From Mytilisepta virgata (Eukaryota; Mollusca; Bivalvia; Mytilida; Mytilidae), in contig CM051514.1 of the NCBI GenBank assembly GCA_028015205.1, forward strand, positions 26,676,150 through 26,740,149: a stretch of 64,000 nucleotides of DNA, read 5' to 3'. The notes below the pieces were generated by a model. It did no database searches. It was not told where the DNA came from and was given only the letters and a program-made list of their open reading frames with translations. The position numbers and the translations under genes are program-made. Numbering within the stretch: position 1 is the first letter of the stretch; each line of letters begins with the position of its first letter. Shown in pieces: positions 55,560-64,000 of the stretch.

Positions 55560-58500
55560 ACATTCTAACAATAAAGATTATTTTAAGACTATCTTATGAC
55601 ACGGTATTGGTTGTCCTAACTTTAAGATACATTTAGGACATATCCTGACTGACGATTGGTTAGAAAACATCACTTAGGACTAACATATATAAGACGTATC
55701 TTAGTTCTATGATAGCTTCGAAAACGTGGTACAGTATTTTCACAAAACAGAAGAATATATATTTCACCATTTCCAAACTATAAATTTACTCTACTGTTAC
55801 GTTATTATTAATTATTGTGGCATTGCAGTACTTTGGAAGACATCAGTTCACTGATGATGGCCAGGGTTGTTGACAATAAGAACACGTGATTTACAACCCT
55901 ATGAATGATAAGTTGTGGTAGAAAGACTATTAAAATATACAAAATGGTGGCAAAAAAAGGAATTTGGAAACAAGTTACTATGCATCTTCTGTCGTTTTCG
56001 GTATGTTAAATACTAGTTGTATTTTTCATAGAAAAAAATGAATCTCTTATAATTCTATATATGATAGAATATATCTAGATATAAGTACAATGAATTAAAA
56101 CATGACCTTGTGCAATTAAACCAATTTTCCTTCTACAATTTGGCTGAAAACAAAGTCGCTATTATTTGCAACGGCCATCACAAAATATATTTAAATGCCT
56201 CGTCAATGAAATGTGATATCAAAGAATTTTAGGTATAGATCAATTAAAACACTAACTTAAAGAGTGAAATAATTATATGTATAGTGTACACTTATATCAT
56301 ATATAACCTGCATAATAATAAAATTTTCTTAAGTTTATCCAGGAAATTTCTAGCATCGGACATAATTTAAAACTTAAGAATTGTAGCCCTTAAGTTGTTA
56401 AAAATAGATTGGGCTACATATTTAAGAGCGTGCATTATATAGCGAAACGCAGGGAAGTCATGCATGTTTTCTCTTAGTTAAACACGAGTAAAACAACCAG
56501 ATGTAGACTAATAATTATGTGTGATAAAAAATCGATCTAAAGGGCAGTAATTGTACCGACGGAGGATAGAGGATTGTTGACGAAATCCTTTAAATGCAGA
56601 AGGCAGAATTATCATAGTATGTGTTGGCAGATTTCAATTTTCATTTCCAACGTCCACTTGCAAATATTCAGTTTTTCTGACAGACACTATTCTGCTACTT
56701 TCATGTTTTGACAGATTCTTTATATGTAAACAAAATCAATCTGAACAAACTTTACTACAGTAAAAACAAGATAGAGATTTAAAATGAAACGACAAGCTTA
56801 AACGGATAAAAAAAAACATAGATAAGAATGGGGAAACCAACCGAATGGCAGTATTTTCAACGCCCTTCTGATTCCAGGGTAAGAGTAAAGTTTCGAATCA
56901 AATAATATGACTATATTTCAAATCGTGTTGACAATATTAAAAACCCGGGTATTGTTCTGGAGTAGTTGATGTCATCACCAGGTGTTCTAAAAGTTCACAT
57001 GAATGTTTTATTTATTATTATTTTTTTTTTTTTGTTGAGTTATGTCCCGTTATTTAGCACATTTAACATAATTGAGCACGTTTTTCCTTTAGTTATGTAG
57101 CTATACAGTTAAAGCGTTTAATTGTTCCTCTATTGTGTCTTTTTTGGTGCGATTTCTCCCTACTCTATTACGGTCTATTATGAAGCTTATCTCACGTTTT
57201 TCTTTTATTTTGTTATGTTCTATAGGAGTCTAAATTTTGATTGAGTACTACATGTATCTTATCTTTTCTGATGGTTTTTGTTTTAATTTTATTAAATTTG
57301 AAAATCCAATCCGAAAATATTTTTTTTACTTTTCTGCTATTATATACTTTATGGTAGTTTTGGCATACAGAAGCACATTTACCTAATTTATATAAAATTA
57401 TCCCTACATTTAAAATCTCTATTCCCATAGAAAAACGATGTACTTTTAGCTTTGTACATTTAATATACCTTTACTTTATACGGAGCTTTATTTAGATCTT
57501 GGATTTAATTCATTTACATAAAACCATGCCTATATCAAATACGCTGCATTTCTTTAGAATTAATTTTTCGATATGGTACATGTACATAGTGAAACAAAAA
57601 AAAAAAAAAAACAAAAACAAACAAACAAAAAAAAAAAAAACAAAAACTAAAACAAAAACAAACCAAACACTTTTAAATTCCCAGAATGTAATGTTAGATA
57701 AGATTCGATTATTCATGAATTATTTAAATATGAAAATCTATTTCGCTATTTTGTGATTCGTTTTATTTAAACCTCATTTATTTAACTTGTAGACTAATTT
57801 CCCACATAACATATCTACCGTATGTTATATCTCAAGCATGGTGTAAATACTCTTTAGAAAATTTAAAGGCATTTGAGTAATGAATCATGCCAGTACAAAA
57901 GTTCTAGGTACTGGGCTAATAATTCCCTCGGGGACTAACAGGCCACCAGCAGTGACACAGACCAAACATTGAAACGGTGAACATTATCTCTTTCTTTTGC
58001 GTTCTCCAACAGCAACACGTACAGTAGAAAAAAACCCATTTTTTTCATTGAAAGGAAATGGTTGCAATAAAACAACAAAAGATGTTTCCAAACATCGTAT
58101 TCTTGAAATTTGTTTTATACACACGTGTATTGGGCAGTCAAATTTTCTATAGGTTCGCGGGGATAATAATCTATATGCGTATTAAAGACCAAACCAACTA
58201 ATCATTTCTGTAATTGATTTTTTCTTGAAACTCAACATATTCGTTCTTGGTGGTTTTTTGAATGATATTGGCGAATAAAAAAGATAGGTCACCGAATTCG
58301 TTTCGTTGCTATAGTACCGCAAAAAATGCTTACATTCAGCCAGATGCTAAATTTACGGCATATTTTTCGAATGATGCCATTTCCGTCGTGAAAGTCGAAT
58401 TTTTATACGGACTTTTGTGTTGGCTTCCAGCATATACATATATTTTTTTAATGTAACAAAGAAAACGGTTTCCCATAACGCAAGGCCACGTATTCTGCTC

Positions 58501-59120
58501 TAAAGCCTTTCCCGCCCAAATTTGGGCCAATTTTTACTGCATATTCTATTGAATTTTGAAAAATCTGTAATTGATTTTTTTCTTAATTTTTTATACTGTG
58601 TTTAGTTATTCATTGTTGTCAGAATAATACAAAAACATGATAGGTCACCGACTTCATAAGAAAAATAAAACGGATTTAATGTCGAAAAAATGACATATTC
58701 AGATACGCCAAGCTTAGTTCTGTTTTCTCAATAAACATGACGTCACAATAAGCAAAAAAGAACTTTCCCTTCAAGTCACCGTGTCGCCGGCTATGTACAT
58801 AGTGTAAGCCTCGTTCAAACCAATTTTGTTATTGGTTGGAATGATATGGTAAAATATTTTTGATCTTGATGCTGCGCTTATCATTTTTAGATGCTTCAAC
58901 ACTAACCTAAGAGTTCGAGTTCGTGCCTCAGTTAATGAGTTCCAGTCAAAAGTCGAGTTCGGGTTATATTTCGAATTTTGATTCGAATTTTCGAGTTCTA
59001 AAGCCAAACTTTAATTTGCAATCATTCAAGTGTGAACTAGAAAGTCACAGCAATCAAACAAAACAAATAATCATAGGTTTGTCGAAGTCATCGAGAACCA
59101 AACTTAGATCATATCTCACA
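55560..59120. other. Intergenic stretch, no gene seen
   Basis: AT-rich with a (CAAA)n/poly-A tract at 57595-57662 that creates spurious Lys- or Phe-rich frames on either strand. 'GATAGGTCACCGA' occurs twice (58284 and 58639) in a loosely repeated context. No conserved motif-bearing frame, splice pattern or RNA gene was recognised. Confidence 0.5.
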
Positions 59121-59463
59121 GAATCAATCCATTGATTGATTGATTGATTAAATATTGTTTAACGCCGAGTTGGCGATATTACAGCCAATATCACGGCGAG
59201 AACTAATATGAAGTGGAATGGAGCTGATTAAAATTAAATATAGCATCTAAAACCAATAGACTATTTACAAATAGAATAAATTCCAGTATAAACAATAAAA
59301 TACATATATGACAAAAGGTAACAAGAAATTTCCAATATCACAGACATGCAAAATATCACAGAAAAGCTATCAGACAAATACAATCAATAAATTAATATAA
59401 TACAAAACAATAACAAATTAAAATTCTGGATAAGGACGATAACCAGGAATACAGTCAGACAGA

Positions 59464-62400
59464 CTATATTCTCGAGTATAGTCCTACGTCCTTCAAATAT
59501 TGCAACACACGGCTGCCAGCAACCTTTGTAAATAAATCTTTCATATTGTTGACTGTGTAGTACCGACAAATAATGTCGGATTTATCTACACAGTCAATTA
59601 AAAGATGTCTAATACTATGTCGACATTGGCAAGGTATATACTCAGGAGGCGGCTCACTCTCTAAAATAAAAGAATGAGTCGTCCTGGTGTGGCCAATGCG
59701 ACATCTTGTTAAAACAACTTGGTCTCTTCGGCTATTGCCGAAGGAACAAACATTCTTGCCAACAGTTGGCTCTATAGAATGTAATTTACTGTCTGTAAGC
59801 AGATCCCACTGGGACTTCCACAGACCTAAAATATACTTAAAAATTAAAGGTTTAAAATCAGTATACGGCACTGACATATTAGTAATGGGGTCGTCTAAAG
59901 CATCCTTCGCTATACTATCTACGACTGTGTTTCCTCTTATACCAATATGACTTGGTATCCAGATAAATATTATTTGTTTACCCATATGGGCAAGCCTTTT
60001 ATAGAATTCAATTATATGTGAAATTAAAGGGCTTTTATACTTTTGACTTTCTTATAGCCAGTAAACATGAAAGAGAATCTGAGCAAATTAGAAAGTTTTG
60101 TTTATCAGAAGATCTTATGAATTTCAAAGCAAGAATAATAGCTCTTGCTTCAGCTGTAAATATAGAACTGGAAGATGGAAGACGAAGAGTCGCTGCCCTT
60201 TGTCCATAAACAGCAGCAGCAGCTACTCTATCTCCGTCTTTTGATCCATCAGTATAAACTGTATCAAACTCTTGAAAATGTGATTTAATTTCAGCAAACT
60301 TTTGCTGAATTTCAATCGGATTAGTCTCAGACTTTTTATGTTTTCTGATGTCAAAAATGAATTTGGGTTTTGGTACAAGCCAAGGTGGCGATTGAGGTAC
60401 ATCAATAGGAGCTATTTCATCAAGGTTGATGTTACATCCAGAAATGTGTGGTTTTATCCGGATACCAAAAGGGGGGATTTTGTTTTCATGCTGTTCAAAT
60501 AAATCCTCATAGAGAGGGTTGAAAACACAGTCGTAGGAAGGATTTGAAGGATAGGCTTTCAGCTTGGTTAAATATTGTAGACCAAGTTTTATTCTACGGT
60601 TATGAAGAGACGGCTCGTTCGCCTCTACATATAAACTCTCCACAGGAGAAGTTCTGAACGCCCCCAAGGCCAAACGTAGGCCTTGGTGATGAACAGTATC
60701 TAAAATTTTTATATAGGATTTGCGAGCAGATCCATATATAATGGAACCATAATCAAGTTTTGATCTAACTAAAGATCGATATAAATTTAATAAAATATTT
60801 TTATCAGCACCCCAGTCAGTGCTGGAAACAACTTTTAAAATATCCAATGCTTTCAAGCATTTAGCTTTAAGCATTTTGATATGGGGTAGAAAGGTAAGTT
60901 TATTGTCAAACAGGAGTCCAAGGAATTTGGTTTCTTTGACCACTTTAATTGGAGAATTATAAAGTGTCAGTTCGGGGTCTAAATGCACTTTCCGTTTATT
61001 ACAAAAATGCATACATACTGTTTTAGAGTTGGAAAATTTAAAACCGTTTTCCGTAGCCCATTTTTCAATTTTATTTAAAGTCAATTGTAATTGTCTTTCA
61101 ATATTGTTCATATTTTTAGCTCTATAACATATTAAAAAATCATCAACGTAAAGAGAGCCTTCAACATTCTTTTGTAGGGTTTTGGCCAAACTATTTATTT
61201 TAATGCTAAATAAAGTAACAGAGAGGATGCTTCCCTGGGGAACACCCATCTCCTGTTCAAATGGGTCAGACATAGTTGTATTAACCTTAACCTTGAACTG
61301 CCTGTCTGACAAAAAATTGTCAATAAAGGTAGGTAGTCTACCTTTCAACCCCATATCGTTTAAGTCTTTTAAAATACCATATTTCCAGGTGGTGTCGTAG
61401 GCTTTTTCAAGATCGAAAAAGACCGACACCACATGTTCCCCTTTAGCAAACCCGTTGCGTATAAAGGATTCGAAGCGAACAAGATGATCCAACGTGCTTC
61501 TGCCTTGTCGGAACCCACACTGTATATTGGACAGGAGGCCGTTCGCCTCTAGGAACCAGACAAGGCGGTCGTTGATCATCCGTTCCATTGTCTTACAAAC
61601 GCAACTTGTGAGGGCAATTGGTCGATAATTGGACGGTTCAAAATGATCCTTCCCAGGTTTTGGAATAGGGACAACTGTAGCCAGCTTCCACATAGAAGGC
61701 AAGTCACCAGTTTCCCAAATGCTATTTAGTATATTCAAAAGTGTTTGTAATGATGCATCAGGAAGATGCTTCAGTAGTTTATAATGGATATCATCAGGGC
61801 CACATGCCGTGTCATGGGCCTTTGACAGAGAATTTTTGAGTTCATCCAAAGAGAAAGGGCTGTTGTAGTCTTCTGTATTTTTAGATCTAAAATTAAGTTT
61901 AGTTTTCTCAGTGCGATTTTTGATTTGTTGAAATTCCTGAGTGTAATTTTGAGTAGAGGAATGCTTAGAAAATGTTTCTGCAAGTTTATTAGAGATGTCC
62001 TTTTCGGATGTGAGAAGAGTCTGGCCATCTTTAAGATGGTGGAGATTGTTCTTTCTGTTTTTTCCATTAATTTTCTGTATGAAATTCCAAACTTTATTCA
62101 TTGGTGTATGGGAGTTTATTTTAGAGACGAAGTTAGGCCAAGACTTGCGTCTCTTTTGTTTAAATGTTCGACGTGCTTTAGCACGAAATATACGAACATT
62201 ACTGAGATTGTCAGAGGTTGGATTCATGTTGAACCGTCGTTCGGCCTTTTTCCTGTGTTTCTTAACTTCCTCACAGTCGTCATCGAACCAGGGTTTGCTT
62301 GGTTGTTTTGGATCTGTCGAGGTTTTAGGAATGGTTCTCTCCGCTATCGATACTAAAATTTCAGTAAATTTTAGAATTGGATCGCTTACACTATGGAAAA

Positions 62401-63141
62401 TATCTGTTCTAAGTTCATCTCTGCAGAGTTGTTCGAACAAAGGCCAATTGGCTTTGTCAAATTTCCAGCGAGCAACTCTTTCAGAGGTCGATGGAAATAA
62501 ATTTTCTAAAATTATGGGAAAGTGGTCACTTCCACATAAATCATCATGGACTCGCCATGAATAATCCAATAATAGTGAAGGATCACAAATTGTTAGATCA
62601 ATAGCCGAGTAAGAACCATTCCCCGGATGGAGGTAGGTGTCCGATCCATCGTTAAAAATGCATAAACTTTCCTGATTTAAGAAATCTTCAATCTTTTTGC
62701 CTTTGTCATTTTGAGAGTTACTGCCCCAGATAGGATTATGGGCGTTAAAATCACCCATAAGAAGAAAAGGGGCAGGCAACTGATCTATTAAAGATTTAAG
62801 TTGGTTTATTTCTAAAGGACAGTTCGGAGGGATATAGACAGAACATAATGTAATAGTTTTGTTATGTGTTATACGAATAGCAACTGCCTGTAAGTCAGTT
62901 TTCAGGGATATCTGACTGTGAATGATGTCATTATTAACAAGGATGGATGAGCCGCCAGCAGCTCTTTCATCCTGTTTCACTCGTGTGGTGTAGAGAGAAT
63001 AATTTTTAATATTTATATTATCGTTTTCTTTTAAATGAATCTCTTGAAGACAAAAGGCAACTGGAAGGAAAGTCTGAGCAAGAAGAGATAATTCTTCTTA
63101 ATTTTTAAACCTCGACAATTCCATTGTATGATGTTTTTCAT
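59464..63141 (-). pseudogene. LINE ORF2 with two frameshifts: endonuclease, RT, RNase H
   Basis: ORF2 starts at ATG 63141-63139 (IIQWNCRGL, endonuclease motif I). A one-base loss near 63099 breaks the frame just before the endonuclease QEIH motif. The long frame 62980-60035 then carries MGDFNAHNPIWGS, YSAIDLTICD and CGSDHFPI (APE-type catalytic motifs), the RT motifs (FFDLEKAYDTTW, GVPQGSILS, YVDDFL) and the first half of RNase H (YTDGSKDGD, TAEARAI, CSDSLS). An extra A near 60055 shifts it again, and the rest (WIPSHIGIRGN, VVDSIAKDA, then the CCHC end) is read at 59985-59464. Without the two slips it would be about 1225 residues, normal for the I group. Confidence 0.9.
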
Positions 63142-64000
63142 TTTCTAGGTGGTCGAATTGGGGAATATTTTTTTCTAGATCGATCTGACGAACAACTTCT
63201 GTTACGATTTTCAGAAGGACCAGAACCCTCAGGTGGAACTATTGGGTCCGGCCAGATCGACACCAGACATTCATTTGTATCCATCTGCTCAGAGTCTTCA
63301 TCGATATCATCGTCAAACTCTGAGCAGAGGTCTCGAAACTTGTTAAATTTTTGACTTTTTTCAGCCTTCGAGAGGCGATTTGAAGAGTTTTTGTTTTTTG
63401 ATTTGTCTTGTGATGAGGAACGTGCAGCTCTCTGTAATGGTGACGGTTTTTGAGGCGATTTTTTGCTTGAAGATGTAGAAGACCTTTGTTTCGGAGTTGG
63501 TTTTTGTTGATTACGGACATTTGAAGAAAAAGAAGTGTCAGACGTTTGAGAAGAATTGGATGAAGACTGTTTAGGATGAGATGATTTTCCACTTGCTTGG
63601 TTGGGTTTGACGGTGAGAACCGGGAATTCTGTGCCGTCAGGCCAAGTGAAATCAGTTTGAGTTGCAAAGGATCTATTGGTTTTAGATGATCTAACTTTGT
63701 CAGCGTATGATGTTGTAGAAGTAGAGTTGTTAGAGGTAGAGACCATTTTTTTTGCTTCCTGATAGCTTATACCTTTTTCTACTTTAGTTTTCTGAATTTC
63801 AAGCTCTGTTTTGTAAAATTGGCAGTTTCTGGAATTGGCCATATGATCTAGTCCGCAATTTACACATTTAACGTGGCCGTCACAATCAAAATTGGAGTGG
63901 CCCTCTACAGAACATTTAACACACTTTTCAATACCTCTACATGAACTCTTACCGTGCCCAAATTTCTGGCATTTGAAGCAACGGGTAGGGTTAGGTATGA
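63138..64000 (-). CDS. LINE ORF1, CCHC nucleic-acid-binding protein (5' part missing)
   Basis: The frame is open from the window edge to TGA at 63140-63138; the ATG at 63842 is internal, since the frame upstream of it carries the domain. Three zinc-knuckle-like motifs lie at about 63985-63850: CFKCQKFGHGKSSC (CCHC), CVKCSVEGHSNFDC (CCHC) and a looser CVNCGLDHMANSRNC. Downstream is a long Ser/Thr/Lys/Gln-rich disordered part (SSQDKSKNKNSSNRL region), an acidic patch (EFDDDIDEDSEQMD) and a basic end PIRPPRK. It binds element RNA in the ribonucleoprotein. Its stop overlaps the ORF2 start as ATGA, suggesting stop-restart translation of ORF2. Confidence 0.86.
   Translation of the reverse strand, partial: IPNPTRCFKCQKFGHGKSSCRGIEKCVKCSVEGHSNFDCDGHVKCVNCGLDHMANSRNCQFYKTELEIQKTKVEKGISYQEAKKMVSTSNNSTSTTSYADKVRSSKTNRSFATQTDFTWPDGTEFPVLTVKPNQASGKSSHPKQSSSNSSQTSDTSFSSNVRNQQKPTPKQRSSTSSSKKSPQKPSPLQRAARSSSQDKSKNKNSSNRLSKAEKSQKFNKFRDLCSEFDDDIDEDSEQMDTNECLVSIWPDPIVPPEGSGPSENRNRSCSSDRSRKKYSPIRPPRK

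Larger units (their letters stand above)
59128..64000 (-). mobile_element. I/Nimb-like LINE, near full length, copy 2 (runs off right edge)
   Basis: Minus-strand element over 4.8 kb with ORF1 (CCHC protein), an ATGA overlap, ORF2 (APE endonuclease, RT, RNase H, C-terminal CCHC), a 3' UTR of about 0.3 kb, the CGCCG...CGGCG hairpin (59157-59198) and a (TCAA)n tail (59128-59150). The protein is very close to copy 1 at 30534-32714, so both derive from one family. Two single-base frameshifts in ORF2 make this copy defective. The 5' UTR and promoter lie beyond the window. Confidence 0.92.

Noticed and set aside
57499..57756. Lys-rich plus-strand and Phe-rich minus-strand frames
   Set aside because: Produced by the poly-A/(CAAA)n tract at 57595-57662.
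61771..62564. Plus- and minus-strand frames of 98-189 codons
   Set aside because: Shadows of LINE ORF2 in other registers; the RT/endonuclease motifs are only in the long minus-strand frame.

Overview
This is a repeat-rich animal genomic window, most likely from a bivalve mollusc and plausibly a mytilid mussel. The evidence is: genes split into small exons by long AT-rich introns; a near-complete RNase H-bearing non-LTR element; an intact Tc1 transposon; Penelope-like fragments; Harbinger and Mutator-like remnants; three tRNA-derived SINE families; and a hammerhead-ribozyme tandem repeat that resembles abundant mussel repeats. The species is an inference; no marker gene is present.

Host gene. 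One minus-strand gene fills most of positions 5743-50652, and its 3' end lies beyond the left edge. I rebuilt nine coding exons by hand from splice sites, and the intron phases agree across all eight junctions (2,2,1,1,1,1,2,0). In order it encodes a signal peptide (50579-50652), a Cys/Trp-rich EMI-like module (37925-37993 and 34799-34896), two EGF-like domains (28837-28932 and 26960-27070) and a long glycosylation-rich ectodomain of unknown family (24431-24736, 17619-17748, 9681-10008, 5743-6593). At least 687 residues lie in the window. It looks like a secreted or membrane-anchored extracellular protein.

Intron contents, left to right: decayed Penelope RT (730-1560), SINE (2036-2390), intact Tc1 element (3605-5146), 5'-truncated Penelope copy (8150-9145), a TIR element with 26-bp repeats (10778-12675), a 4.4-kb inverted repeat (12700-17170) enclosing a ribozyme-repeat dimer, a TIR element (20245-20791), a degenerate tandem array (21440-24020) carrying a SINE, a Harbinger-type MITE (28106-28352), a 5'-truncated LINE with target-site duplications (30220-32716), a tandem array (33150-33960), a 600-bp inverted-repeat element (34976-35576), a Mutator-like relic (40190-41765), and two SINEs whose 3' end resembles that of the LINE (41780-42047, 45220-45477).

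Right of the gene: a decayed coiled-coil ORF (51733-52080); a tandem array of about 370-nt units, each with a type I hammerhead ribozyme (52240-53685); a Harbinger transposase pseudogene split by a nested MITE (54177-55543); an apparently empty 3.5-kb stretch; and a near-full-length I/Nimb-like LINE running off the right edge (59128-64000).

How the parts may fit: the ribozyme repeats and Penelope pieces match the known association of hammerhead ribozymes with Penelope-like elements and retrozymes. The LINE and SINE share a 3' hairpin-plus-tail, as expected if the LINE mobilises the SINE. The Harbinger MITE has inserted into a Harbinger transposase gene.
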